Shown in pieces: positions 34,677-43,921 of a stretch of 64,000 nucleotides of DNA; within the stretch, counting starts at the first letter, position 1, and the number at the start of each line of letters is the position of its first letter. The notes beneath the pieces were generated by a model. That model saw only the letters and a program-made list of their open reading frames with translations. It was not told where the DNA came from and made no database searches. Source of the stretch: Dehalococcoidia bacterium (GTDB lineage: Bacteria > Chloroflexota > Dehalococcoidia > SpSt-223); NCBI GenBank assembly GCA_026003895.1, contig BPIC01000005.1, positions 62,001 to 126,000 of the forward strand. The letters are read 5' to 3'. Both the position numbers and the translations under genes were made by a program.

Positions 34677-35594
34677 TTACAATCGTTGCCGCGGATCGAA
34701 GATGTCGCGGAGCGCGTCTCCGAGAAAGTTGACCCCAACCACCGTCAGCGTAATCGCCAGCCCGGGAAAGAGACTGACCCACCACGCACTGTCGATATAG
34801 CCTCGTCCGTCGCTCAGCATGGAGCCCCACGTGGGTGTCGGCGGTGGGACGCCAAGACCGAGAAACGACAGGGCGCCTTCGGCGACGATCAATTGGGCGA
34901 CACTGAACGTTGCGAGGACGATCACGGGGGAGATCACGTTCGGGAGCACATGCCGCCACGCGACCCGGAACCGCGACGCGCCGATCGCGAAGGCCGCTTC
35001 AATGTACTCCTTTTCCTTCACCGAAAGCACGTCGCCGCGCACGAGCCGGGCGAACTGCCCCCACACAAACATCGTCAGGAGGATGATAAGTTGCTGCAGC
35101 CCGGGTCCGAAAACCGCGATCACCGCGACTGCCACGATCAGGAACGGAACCGACACCAGCGCATCGACGAGCCGCATGATGATGGTCTCGATGATGCCGC
35201 CAATGAGGCCGGCCACCAGCCCCATGGTGACGCCGATAAATGCGCCGAGGATCACCACCGAGAAGCCGAGGCCGAGCGACACGCGCGCCCCAAAGATCAG
35301 CCGGCTGAGGATGTCCCGTCCATACTGATCGGTTCCAAGCAAGTAGGTGATGCCGTTGGTCGAGACATAGCCGGGAGGACGTAACCGCGCCACGATCCGC
35401 TGCTGGATGGGATCCTGGGGCGAAAGCTGGGCCGCGAACAGGGCGACGAGGACAACAGCGACTACAAGCGCGAGGCCAAGCAGTCCGGTCGGATTGCGGA
35501 GCAGCCCGGCAGTCAGGCGTGAGGCGATGCCGCGACCGCGTGGAAGCCGCACCGGCACGACACTCGGTGGGACAGCTGGGGCGAGGTCGGTCAT
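34677..35594 (-). CDS. Dpp/Opp-type ABC permease, DppC-like
   Basis: A 305-residue permease with six membrane helices and an N-terminal segment typical of the DppC/OppC/NikC subunit. GTDQYGRDILSRLIFGARVSL and the EAA loop EAAFAIGASRFRVAWRHVLPN contact the ATPase. Its start overlaps by 4 bases the stop of the DppB-like gene. No ATPase or binding protein gene is in the unit, so those must be encoded elsewhere; the lone lipoprotein at 4974 is one candidate. Confidence 0.92.
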   Translation of the reverse strand: MTDLAPAVPPSVVPVRLPRGRGIASRLTAGLLRNPTGLLGLALVVAVVLVALFAAQLSPQDPIQQRIVARLRPPGYVSTNGITYLLGTDQYGRDILSRLIFGARVSLGLGFSVVILGAFIGVTMGLVAGLIGGIIETIIMRLVDALVSVPFLIVAVAVIAVFGPGLQQLIILLTMFVWGQFARLVRGDVLSVKEKEYIEAAFAIGASRFRVAWRHVLPNVISPVIVLATFSVAQLIVAEGALSFLGLGVPPPTPTWGSMLSDGRGYIDSAWWVSLFPGLAITLTVVGVNFLGDALRDIFDPRQRL

Positions 35595-36511
35595 GCGCTC
35601 ACCCGTACCCGGGGGTCGAGAATGCGATAGAGCAGGTCAACCGCCGTGTTGATCAGGACAACGGCGATCGCGATCAAAAAGACCGCTGCCTGCACCACCG
35701 GATAGTCGCGAACGAAGATGGCGTCGACGATCTGTCGTCCAAGCCCCGGCCAGCCAAAAATCGTTTCGACGATCACGGTGCCCCCGATGAGGGTCGAGAG
35801 GTCGAGGCCAAGGACGGTGACAACGGGAATGAGCGCGTTGCGGAGGGCATGGTTCCAAATCACGGCGCGTTCACTCAGCCCCTTCGCACGCGCGGTGCGA
35901 ACGTAGTCCGATCCGAGGACCTCGAGCATCCCCGAGCGGACCAGCCGGGTGGTCTTGGCCAGCAGAACGGTCCCGAGGGTCACCGCCGGCAAAACGAGTT
36001 GGGAGAGAGACCCTCGACCGAACGGAGGGAACCAGCCAAGCTGGACGGCAAACAGGAGGATGAGTAAGAGGCCAAGGACAAAGGTCGGAATGCTCTGTCC
36101 CACGAAGGCGACAGTCTGAGCGAGTATCCCGCTGATTCGGCCCCGCCGTACCGCGGCCGTGACGCCGAGCGGAATCGAGATCAGGACCGCCATGCCGAAG
36201 CCCGCGCCGACCAGCTCAGCGGACGCCGGGACGCGGCTTAACACGAGGCCCATCGCGTCGCGTCGGGCCGCAATCGAATCGCCGAACTGCCCCACCATCG
36301 CGGCGGTGATGAAGCGCCAATACTGCACATACAGGGGGTCGTTGAAGCCGTAGGCCTCGCGAATCCGCTCCACGACTTGGGGGTCGGCACCCTCGCCGGC
36401 GAGAAGCACCACCGGATCGCCCGATGAGCGGAGCAACAGGAACAAGAGCGTCGACACGACGAACATGACGACGACAAGCTGGATTGCGCGCAGCACAAAA
36501 AAGCGCACCAT
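35591..36511 (-). CDS. Dpp/Opp-type ABC permease, DppB-like
   Basis: A 306-residue DppB/OppB/NikB permease: the N-terminal helix (FFVLRAIQLVVVMFVVSTLLF) is followed by a periplasmic loop (AYGFNDPLYVQYWRF) and five further helices. GSDYVRTARAKGLSERAVIWNH is the EAA-type ATPase contact loop, and GGTVIVETIFGWPGLGRQIV is family-typical. It heads a two-gene unit with the DppC-like gene. The ATG has no strong ribosome site; TAGGCT 9 bases upstream may be a -10 box giving a very short leader. Confidence 0.92.
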   Translation of the reverse strand: MVRFFVLRAIQLVVVMFVVSTLLFLLLRSSGDPVVLLAGEGADPQVVERIREAYGFNDPLYVQYWRFITAAMVGQFGDSIAARRDAMGLVLSRVPASAELVGAGFGMAVLISIPLGVTAAVRRGRISGILAQTVAFVGQSIPTFVLGLLLILLFAVQLGWFPPFGRGSLSQLVLPAVTLGTVLLAKTTRLVRSGMLEVLGSDYVRTARAKGLSERAVIWNHALRNALIPVVTVLGLDLSTLIGGTVIVETIFGWPGLGRQIVDAIFVRDYPVVQAAVFLIAIAVVLINTAVDLLYRILDPRVRVSA

Positions 36512-36657
36512 CGGCGGAGCAGCCTATCACGCTGAGATGGCGCCGGCAAGCGCAGCGAGCCGACCATCATACGATACGCGGGAAGCCGGGGCGCTGTCCA
36601 AACCGAGCCGAAACGCCAGCTCACGTTACGTCCGGCTGCCGCACCGCGGAGGTGCCG

Positions 36658-36663
36658 TACAAT
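36658..36663 (+). promoter_or_regulatory. -10 box of ffh
   Basis: TACAAT stands 20 bases before the ffh ATG, with the GCGAGG ribosome site between. The same hexamer marks hemW. No clear -35 box is seen. Confidence 0.45.
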
Positions 36664-36683
36664 CGAGCGAAGCGAGGTCCGTG

Positions 36684-38030
36684 ATGTTCGAATCCCTCTC
36701 CGACAAATTGCACGATGTGTTTCGCCGGCTCTCCGGCAAGGGCCGCCTCGATGAACGCGACATCGATGAGGCGATGAAGCAAGTGCGCCGGGCGCTTCTT
36801 GAAGCGGACGTGAATTTCAAGGTTGTCCGTCAGTTTGAGGCGCGGGTGAAGGAGCGCGCGCTTGGCGCAGATGTGCTCCAAAGTCTGACACCGGCGCAAC
36901 AAGTCATCAAGATCGTCCATGAAGAGCTCGTGGCGATGCTGGGCGGTGGCAGCAGCCGGCTGGAGCAGGCCCCGCAGCCGCCGACGATCATCATGATGGT
37001 CGGCCTCCAAGGTTCGGGCAAGACGACGACAGCCGCCAAGCTCGCGCTTCACCTGCGGCGAGCCGGTCAACGGCCGCTGCTCGTCGCCGCCGACGTCCGG
37101 AGGCCTGCCGCAATCGACCAACTGGTGGCGCTTGGCAAGCAGCTCGATGTGCCGGTTCACCACGAACCACCGTCAGTTGGCGCGTTGGGCATCTGTCGCA
37201 ATGCGCTCCGTCATGCCCGCGAAGTGAACGCCACCCATGTCATTCTCGACACCGCAGGCCGCCTCACGATCGACGAGGAGATGATGCGTGAGGTCATTGC
37301 GATCCGCGATGCCCTCAAGCCGCACGAGACTTTGCTCGTCGCCGACGCAATGACCGGGCAGGATGCCGTCCGAACCGCCGAAGCGTTCAACGAGCGCGTT
37401 GGCCTGACCGGGCTGATCCTGACGAAGGTGGACGGCGACGCCCGCGGTGGCGCAGCGCTTTCGATTCGTGCCGTCACGGGGGTGCCGATCAAATTCCTTG
37501 GCGTCGGCGAGAAAGCCGACGCGCTCGAGCCATTCCACCCCGATCGGCTGGCGTCCCGCATCCTCGGCATGGGCGATGTGCTGACTCTCATTGAGCGGGC
37601 ACAAGCCACCTTCGATCAGGAGCAGGCGCTCAAGCTCCAAAAGAAGATGCGCCAAGCGACGTTCGACCTCGAAGACTTTCTCGGCCAGCTCCAGCAGCTG
37701 AAAAAGATGGGTCCGCTGCAGCAGATTCTGGAGATGATCCCCGGCATGGGCCGACTGACGAAGGGTTTGCCCGCCGGTGCGCTCGACGACCGCGAGCTCA
37801 AGCGGGTTGAAGCGATCATCTACTCGATGACCCCGGAGGAACGTCGGCACCCCGAGATCTTGAATGGCAGCCGACGGCGGCGTATCGCCCGCGGCAGCGG
37901 GACGACCCCCGCCGATGTCAACGAATTGCTCAAACAGTTCATGGAGATGCGCAAGCTGATGAAACAGATGACCGCCGGCGGCCCGATCCGCGGCGGCAAG
38001 CTGCCGAAGGGCATGCGCCTACCGTTTTGA
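36684..38030 (+). CDS. ffh: Signal recognition particle GTPase Ffh
   Basis: A 448-residue SRP54 homologue that binds signal peptides of nascent membrane proteins and docks with FtsY. The N domain is at 1-90 (LSDKLHDVFRRLSGKGRLDE). The G domain has GLQGSGKTTTAAKLA, DTAGRLTIDEEMM and TKVDGDARGGAALS. The Met-rich M domain (about 300-448) ends with MRKLMKQM and RGGKLPKGMRLPF. Length and motifs are normal. ATG at 36684 follows GCGAGG. It faces leuD convergently. No SRP RNA gene was found in the flanking gaps. Confidence 0.96.
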   Translation: MFESLSDKLHDVFRRLSGKGRLDERDIDEAMKQVRRALLEADVNFKVVRQFEARVKERALGADVLQSLTPAQQVIKIVHEELVAMLGGGSSRLEQAPQPPTIIMMVGLQGSGKTTTAAKLALHLRRAGQRPLLVAADVRRPAAIDQLVALGKQLDVPVHHEPPSVGALGICRNALRHAREVNATHVILDTAGRLTIDEEMMREVIAIRDALKPHETLLVADAMTGQDAVRTAEAFNERVGLTGLILTKVDGDARGGAALSIRAVTGVPIKFLGVGEKADALEPFHPDRLASRILGMGDVLTLIERAQATFDQEQALKLQKKMRQATFDLEDFLGQLQQLKKMGPLQQILEMIPGMGRLTKGLPAGALDDRELKRVEAIIYSMTPEERRHPEILNGSRRRRIARGSGTTPADVNELLKQFMEMRKLMKQMTAGGPIRGGKLPKGMRLPF

Positions 38031-38248
38031 GGGATCGTCCGGGCCGCTCTCGCCGCCGGCGTCCCCTTGTGACCGAATGATTGCTCACCATCGCCCGGAG
38101 TCTCGGCCACCTCATGGGCGGCGCCGCTGAGGGTGCGGGGCGGCACAGAAGCGGACGTGAACGTATCTGCTTGCGCGCTCCATGCCACCAGCGCGGGCGA
38201 CGAGGGCGGCGCGCACCGGACCGGGCGCGCCACGGCTTTCACGTCGAC

Positions 38249-38267
38249 CCCGCCCGGTTGGGGCGGG
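38249..38267. terminator. GC-rich hairpin between convergent ffh and leuD
   Basis: CCCGCCC and GGGCGGG form a 7-pair stem with a 5-base loop, 20 bases past the leuD stop and about 220 bases past ffh. No T-run follows on either strand, so termination is only a guess. The rest of the 256-base gap shows no gene. Confidence 0.3.
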
Positions 38268-38286
38268 AAAACGAGTGTCCCTTACT

Positions 38287-38892
38287 TCACTTCCCGTAGG
38301 TCAAGTACTCGGGACGACGCTGTTCGTAGGCAGCGATGGCGTCTTCGTGTTGGAGCGTCAGACCGATGTCGTCGAGTCCATTCAGCAGCCGAAACCGCTT
38401 GAATTCGTCGACCTCGAAGGGGATCTGGATGCCGTCGCCGCGAATTTCCTGCTGCTCGAGGTCGACCGTGAGCTTCATGCCGGGCTGTTCTTCGGCGAGC
38501 CGGATCAGCTCTTGGACCTGCTCCTCCGGCAGGGTGATGGTGAGGATGCCATTCTGAAGGCAGTTGTTGTTGAAGATATCGGCGAAGCTCGGCGCGATGA
38601 TGACGCGGAATCCGTATTCGAGCAGCGCCCACGGCGCGTGTTCCCGCGATGAGCCGCACCCAAAGTTCTTCCCCGTCACGAGAATGCTGGCGCCGCGATA
38701 GGCTGGCTTGTTGAGCACAAACTCAGGATTGTCGGAGCCGTCCTCGAGATACCGCCAATCGTAGAAGGCAGCCGGCCCATACCCTGTCCGCTCGATGCGC
38801 TTCAGAAATTGTTTGGGGACGATCTGGTCGGTGTCGACGTTCGGTCGGTTGAGGGGGGCGACGATTCCGGTAACGACACGCAAGGGTTCCAT
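38287..38892 (-). CDS. leuD: 3-isopropylmalate dehydratase small subunit
   Basis: A 201-residue swivel-domain subunit that, with LeuC, isomerises 2-isopropylmalate to 3-isopropylmalate in leucine synthesis. [15 protein letters not shown] and [20 protein letters not shown] are the substrate-binding motifs; the length is normal for bacterial LeuD. Its ATG directly abuts the leuC stop codon, so translation is coupled. Confidence 0.95.
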   Translation of the reverse strand: MEPLRVVTGIVAPLNRPNVDTDQIVPKQFLKRIERTGYGPAAFYDWRYLEDGSDNPEFVLNKPAYRGASILVTGKNFGCGSSREHAPWALLEYGFRVIIAPSFADIFNNNCLQNGILTITLPEEQVQELIRLAEEQPGMKLTVDLEQQEIRGDGIQIPFEVDEFKRFRLLNGLDDIGLTLQHEDAIAAYEQRRPEYLTYGK

Positions 38893-40305
38893 TTAGCGCT
38901 CCTTCGTAAGCTCGCGGACGTCGACAAAATGACCGGCCAGCGCGGCGGCGGCGGCCATCTGTGGCGAGACGAGGTGGGTGCGGCCGCCTTTGCCCTGCCG
39001 ACCCTCGAAATTGCGGTTCGAGGTTGAGGCACAGCGCTCACCGGGCGCGAGAATATCGGGGTTCATGCCGAGGCACATCGAGCAACCGGCCTCGCGCCAT
39101 TCGAAGCCGGCATCGAGGAAGATTTGATCCAAGCCTTCGGCCTCGGCTTGAAGTTTGACTCCGGTCGAGCCGGGGACGACCATCGCTCGGACCTTCGGGT
39201 TCACCTTGTGTCCGCGCACAATCGCAGCCGCGGCGCGCAAATCCTCGATGCGGGAGTTGGTGCAGGAGCCGATAAACACTCGGTCGATGGGGATCTCCCG
39301 GATCGGCGTGCCGGGCTTGAGGCCCATGTACTCGAGCGCACGTTCGGCGCTCTGGCGATCCGGACCCGGCTCAAATTCATCGAGCTGCGGAACACGACCG
39401 GAGATCGGCGCGACCATACCCGGGTTCGTGCCCCACGTGACATACGGTTCAAGCTCGTCGGCGCGGATGACCACGGTGCGGTCGTATACGGCGCCGGGGT
39501 CACTCGGCAGCGTCCGCCACGCCGCGACCGCCTTCTCGAAATCTGCTCCCTGCGGCGCGTGCGGCCTACCACGCAGGTAGGCGAACGTGGTTTCGTCCGG
39601 GGCGATCATCCCAGCGCGTGCGCCCGCCTCGATCGACATGTTGCAGACGGTCATCCGTCCCTCCATGCTGAGCGAGCGGATCGCCTCGCCGGTGTACTCG
39701 ATGACGTAGCCGGTACCGCCGGCGGTCCCAATTCGGCCGATAATGCCGAGGATGATGTCCTTGGCTGTCACGCCCGGAGGAAGGGTGCCCTCGACCCGCA
39801 CCTCCATCGTTTTTGGCTTCATCATGGGAAGCGTTTGCGTGGCGAGGACGTGCTCCACCTCACTCGTGCCGATCCCGAGCGCGAATGCCCCGAACGCGCC
39901 ATGAGTGGAGGTATGGCTGTCACCGCAGACAATCACTTTGCCAGGCTGGGTGTAGCCGAGCTGCGGACCGATGACGTGGACGATCCCCTGATGTGGCGAA
40001 CGAATGTCGTAAAAGGTGATGCCGAATTCACGCGCGTTGGCCGCTAGGGTTGCCAACTGGGTGGCGGCGATCGGATCGGTCACCGGGAGATCGCGTGACC
40101 AGGTTGGGATGGCGTGGTCCACGGTGGCTATCGTCAGGTCCGGGCGGCGCACGCGCCGCCCGGCGAGCCGCAAACCTTCAAACGCTTGTGGCGAGGTCAC
40201 CTCGTGAGTAAGGTGCAGGTCGACGTAGATCAGCGTGGGCTTGCCCGGCTCTTCATACACGACGTGGGCATCCCAGATTTTCTCGAACATGGTTTTCGGG
40301 GCCAC
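38893..40305 (-). CDS. leuC: 3-isopropylmalate dehydratase large subunit
   Basis: A 470-residue aconitase-family subunit carrying the 4Fe-4S cluster. [17 protein letters not shown] and [12 protein letters not shown] hold the three cluster cysteines, and [20 protein letters not shown] is a family signature. It precedes leuD without a gap. leuA and leuB are not in the window. Confidence 0.96.
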   Translation of the reverse strand: MAPKTMFEKIWDAHVVYEEPGKPTLIYVDLHLTHEVTSPQAFEGLRLAGRRVRRPDLTIATVDHAIPTWSRDLPVTDPIAATQLATLAANAREFGITFYDIRSPHQGIVHVIGPQLGYTQPGKVIVCGDSHTSTHGAFGAFALGIGTSEVEHVLATQTLPMMKPKTMEVRVEGTLPPGVTAKDIILGIIGRIGTAGGTGYVIEYTGEAIRSLSMEGRMTVCNMSIEAGARAGMIAPDETTFAYLRGRPHAPQGADFEKAVAAWRTLPSDPGAVYDRTVVIRADELEPYVTWGTNPGMVAPISGRVPQLDEFEPGPDRQSAERALEYMGLKPGTPIREIPIDRVFIGSCTNSRIEDLRAAAAIVRGHKVNPKVRAMVVPGSTGVKLQAEAEGLDQIFLDAGFEWREAGCSMCLGMNPDILAPGERCASTSNRNFEGRQGKGGRTHLVSPQMAAAAALAGHFVDVRELTKER

Positions 40306-40467
40306 GACTCATTCCCCCTTCGCAGCGGCAATTCGATCTGTCGTGACTGTATCCAAAGCAATCCGGCCAGTGCAAACGTTGGGTCTCCGCCCTTCGCCCC
40401 GTTGGAGCACCACCAATGCGGATGCTCCGGTCCGATCCGGAGCTGTCCACCGACACGCGGTGCTCGA

Positions 40468-42216
40468 CTACCCGTCGGTCACCGGCCGCTGCCGGCGGCG
40501 AAGGACGAGCACGGCGCCGAGGCAACCGAGCAGAGTCACGCCGCTGACGAGTTCGCCCACGAGACGCACGGGGGTGTGCTGGAACCGCGCCGCGATGACA
40601 TGCTCGCCCGCGGGGACATCGATTGCGATGAGCCCATAGGGGCCGACGCGGCGGTGCGCCACCCGCTCGCCGTCAAGAGAGATGGTCCAGCCGGGAAAGT
40701 CGTAGGTCAGGAACGTGAGTTCGGTTGGGCGAGGCGTCGAGACGCGCACGATATCCGAGCTGCCGCCGTGATGGAGCATCGTCACGATCGCGTCGGGGTC
40801 ACTGGCAACCGCTTTCTGGAGTGGCCGCCCACTGCGGTATTGCTCGACCAGCGGCGACGTTGTCGGAATCTCGGTCGCATACACCATCGCGCCGGTTCGA
40901 TTCTCCCACTTCGACTCGAAGTCGACCACCGCACAGGGCCCGACGTCCGCTTCCGTGACCGGCGTCGCTTGGGGAATGGCATAGGCCTGGCTGGCCACCA
41001 CGGCAAGCAACAGGAGAGGTGCGAGGAGCGCCGGACGGCGGTTCAGCGCCGACCATGCCGGCGTGAACCGATCAGCCAGCGCGGGAACGGCCGCGCCGCC
41101 GAGGACGGCCGTCGTCAGCGCGACGAGGCCAAGCAGCCGCCAGGGAAATTGGAGTGCGCTCCCAAGCGGCAGCGCTTGCCAGACGACGAGCGCCGGGGGA
41201 CTGAGGAGGAAGACCGCGAACGTGGTTGCGCCGAGGAAGAACAGCACGGTACCACGGTCTCGGGCGCGCCCGAGGCGGCTGCAGGCGAGCAACCCGAGAA
41301 CAACGAGGAGAACGCCAAGCTGAAACGGCATCTCGTCGCGCGGACCCGGTCCGCTAAAGCCGTACTCCCAGGCCGGTGAGAGGAGTTGGAAGGGGAACAC
41401 GAAGTGATCGGCGAAGGGGTAGCCGGTCCACTGGTCGCCCTTGACGTAGCGGAACTCAGCTACCAAGGGGACCCAGAACGCCGCCGAGACCGCGAGCGCG
41501 AGTATGCCGAGGAGAGCGAGGCTCACACTACGCGCCACCACGCTGCGCGCAGCCAACGGCAGCCGACTGCGCAGTCGCCAAGCTCGGCGCGTCAACAGAA
41601 AAGTCGACCAGCCGGCAAGCAACGGGACGACCATCGCCGTCATTCCATTGTGGGTGAGCACCAAGCCGCCGAGGGCCAACCCTCCGGCCAGAATGTACCT
41701 CCAGCGCGGCGCACGGGGCCGGTCGAGCCGGTAGGCCGCCCACAGCACGATTGGCGGAAAAACGAAGGAGAACGCTTCGGCGGCAGCGCTCCTCACATAG
41801 ACATCGACGAGGCGATACGGCGCGTAAATGTACAGGACACCCGCGAGCACGCCGGCGGCGGTTCCGAACAGTGCCCGGGCGAACAGGTACATGGTGAGCC
41901 CGCTGGTGACGAAGCCGAGCAGGTAGACCGCCTTGACACCGCCAAGGGTACCCAGCCCTGCCAGACTAAGCAGCCCGGCCAGCGCAGCGCTCAGTGGGTT
42001 GTACACGACGAAGAGCGGATAGCCGTATCCGAAGGCGAAATCGGGACCCCAACGCGGCAGGATCGCGCCGTCGCGAAGCGACTGTTCGAACTGATTGACG
42101 AAGATCAGGCTGTGCGCCGCATCGTGGGCGCGGAGGAAGTATCCATCGGTCAGCAGCGGCGCCCATGCGACGAGCGACACGAGTGCGACCAGCGTCGCTC
42201 CACGGTCCAACTTCAC
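40468..42216 (-). CDS. Polytopic membrane protein, PTPS-related domain (paralogue 1)
   Basis: A protein of about 582 residues with ten or more membrane helices, ending in a beta-rich extracytoplasmic part (LTFLTYDFPGWTISLDGERV). HDAAHSLIFVNQFEQSLRDG, FAFGYGYPLFVVYNPLSA and YAPYRLVDVYVRSAAAEAF match the 6-pyruvoyl-tetrahydropterin-synthase-related membrane family, which has a GT-C glycosyltransferase-like fold and unknown role. I chose GTG at 42216 because TATACT stands 7 bases before it (leaderless start); an ATG at 42297 would add 27 residues. It is the last and longest of three paralogues. Confidence 0.78.
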   Translation of the reverse strand: MKLDRGATLVALVSLVAWAPLLTDGYFLRAHDAAHSLIFVNQFEQSLRDGAILPRWGPDFAFGYGYPLFVVYNPLSAALAGLLSLAGLGTLGGVKAVYLLGFVTSGLTMYLFARALFGTAAGVLAGVLYIYAPYRLVDVYVRSAAAEAFSFVFPPIVLWAAYRLDRPRAPRWRYILAGGLALGGLVLTHNGMTAMVVPLLAGWSTFLLTRRAWRLRSRLPLAARSVVARSVSLALLGILALAVSAAFWVPLVAEFRYVKGDQWTGYPFADHFVFPFQLLSPAWEYGFSGPGPRDEMPFQLGVLLVVLGLLACSRLGRARDRGTVLFFLGATTFAVFLLSPPALVVWQALPLGSALQFPWRLLGLVALTTAVLGGAAVPALADRFTPAWSALNRRPALLAPLLLLAVVASQAYAIPQATPVTEADVGPCAVVDFESKWENRTGAMVYATEIPTTSPLVEQYRSGRPLQKAVASDPDAIVTMLHHGGSSDIVRVSTPRPTELTFLTYDFPGWTISLDGERVAHRRVGPYGLIAIDVPAGEHVIAARFQHTPVRLVGELVSGVTLLGCLGAVLVLRRRQRPVTDG

Positions 42217-42223
42217 GATAGGG

Positions 42224-42229
42224 AGTATA
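42224..42229 (-). promoter_or_regulatory. -10 box giving a leaderless start
   Basis: TATACT on the minus strand stands 7 bases upstream of the GTG at 42216, so transcription would begin at the start codon. It supports the shorter form of the membrane protein. Confidence 0.45.
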
Positions 42230-42628
42230 GGCAGTCGGCCGCCCACGAGAACCGACCCAAGGTGTCTGACGATTCTTCTGGTGACGTTCAACTCCACGCG
42301 GCAATACGGCCGGTCTTTCTCTCTCCCGAGGGAGAACGTTGCCGAACGCCTGAAGTGCGCATCCTGAAGAGCACTCTAGCCACGGATTGTGGGACGTGCA
42401 GCCGGCTCGGGCCTGCGATTCGGTTCCCGTTGGGGATGAGCGGAACGGACGACCTCGATCGGCCGAACTCCGCGTGTGGTCGTTTTGAGCGACGACAGGT
42501 CGCCGCAAGCGGGTCTTGCCACCACAGATCGTTCACCACGACTGGAAGCGGGTTGCTCTGCTTCTGGTTCGCGCGACGGGCATGCCTCGCGCTTCAGCGC
42601 GGGGAAACCACACGGGAGACCCTGTCCC
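42230..42628. other. Gap between membrane-protein paralogues, nothing recognised
   Basis: About 400 bases between the stop of paralogue 2 and the start of paralogue 1. Open frames here give Arg-rich products without motifs. I see no repeat or RNA that I can support; it should contain the promoter upstream of the TATACT box. Confidence 0.45.
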
Positions 42629-43921
42629 TCAGCGTCCCGCCGTCGCCGCCGTGGTCGGCGGCCGGAACACGGTGTCCGGTGTTTGCAAGTACGGAAAGAC
42701 CGCCAAAATCGCGACCCCAATGAACGTGGCAAGGGCGATTTGTCCAACTGGTCGACCGAAGGACAATAGTCCGCACGCTCCGCCACCAATCGCTAAACCG
42801 AACGCTGCCACGCTCAGCAAACGCCAAGGAAGCTGAAGTATGGCTGCGCCCGGGACTGCGACCCAAAAGGGAAGGGTGACCGGGAGCGTCAACAGCGTTG
42901 CCACCAGCGCGGATACCGCAAAGAAGGCAAGGGTTGCCCTTCGTCGCCGGCTGAGGCGGAGGACTGGACGGCCAGCGTCGGTCAGCCAGAATGCCGAAAC
43001 CACCGCGACGGCCGTCAATGCCACAGGCGCGAGCCCAAGCTCGAGGGACAGGGTATCGTTCGGTCCGGGCGAGGGGGCTCCGTAACCCCAGCGCGGTGAG
43101 AGCAACTGGTGAGGAAAGACCACCAACGCCGCGGCATCGACTGCCTCACCGCCAGCGGCGCCCAGCACGACCGCGCCTGACACCACGCTCGCGAGGCAGG
43201 CGAGCAGGAGAAGTGCGACGCCGAAAACGCGGTCAGCCCGGCGACGCGGTTCGCGCCGCAAGTGGGCCAACAGCCACGCCCAGAACAGCCCCATGACCGG
43301 GACCGTAAGCAGTGCCACGCCAAGGTGGGTGAACGGCAAACTTACGAGTGCCATCACGGCGACCAGCGCGTACGCGATGCGGCCACGAGATTGAAGCATG
43401 GCGCGCCGTCCGGCCCAAAGCGCAAGCGGCGGGAGCAGCCAGGCGACCGACTCGGCGATCGCGCCACGGACGTAGAGGTCGACGAGGCGGACGGGGGAAT
43501 AGACGAACAGCACGGCGCTGAGGAGCCCGCCGCGCCGACCCCAGAGGTCGGCGGCGAAGCAATACATCGTGAGTGCGCTCGCGACGAGCGCGAGGCCCAT
43601 CACGGCTTTCAGCGCGTCCGTTGGGAGAACACCAGCGCGCGTGAGCACGAACGCCGCGAGGGAGGTCGCGGGACCGTCGGTTCCGCTCCAGAGCGACCAA
43701 TCCGGGCTGCCAACCGTCTGCAGCCGCGCCAAGCTACGCGTTGCCTCGGCCGCGCCGCCAAGGAACTCCGGGGAGAGCAACGGGCCGAGCGCGACCACCG
43801 GCAGGAGTACGGCAGCAAGCGGGTAGAACGCACGGGCTGTCCACCGGGCCTCACCTGTCCGGGGGCGCACCGGCGCACCCGGAGGGTTGCCGAGCGCGGC
43901 TGGCCGCTGGGCATCGGTCAC
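42629..43921 (-). CDS. Polytopic membrane protein, PTPS-related domain (paralogue 2)
   Basis: A 430-residue protein with about eleven hydrophobic helices. VYSPVRLVDLYVRGAIAESV aligns with YAPYRLVDVYVRSAAAEAF of paralogue 1, and ALTMYCFAADLWGRRGG matches the helix before it; LLSPRWGYGAPSPGPNDTL aligns with a loop common to all three. Unlike paralogue 1 it lacks the N-terminal HDAAH-type loop and the C-terminal beta-rich part, so it may be a shortened partner subunit. Its start overlaps the stop of paralogue 3 by 4 bases. The role is unknown; involvement in surface glycans is a guess from the fold. Confidence 0.75.
   Translation of the reverse strand: MTDAQRPAALGNPPGAPVRPRTGEARWTARAFYPLAAVLLPVVALGPLLSPEFLGGAAEATRSLARLQTVGSPDWSLWSGTDGPATSLAAFVLTRAGVLPTDALKAVMGLALVASALTMYCFAADLWGRRGGLLSAVLFVYSPVRLVDLYVRGAIAESVAWLLPPLALWAGRRAMLQSRGRIAYALVAVMALVSLPFTHLGVALLTVPVMGLFWAWLLAHLRREPRRRADRVFGVALLLLACLASVVSGAVVLGAAGGEAVDAAALVVFPHQLLSPRWGYGAPSPGPNDTLSLELGLAPVALTAVAVVSAFWLTDAGRPVLRLSRRRRATLAFFAVSALVATLLTLPVTLPFWVAVPGAAILQLPWRLLSVAAFGLAIGGGACGLLSFGRPVGQIALATFIGVAILAVFPYLQTPDTVFRPPTTAATAGR

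Noticed and set aside
38031..38286. SRP RNA or tRNA gene next to ffh
   Set aside because: Searched by eye for the SRP Alu/GNAR tetraloop region and tRNA T-loop signatures; none found in this gap.
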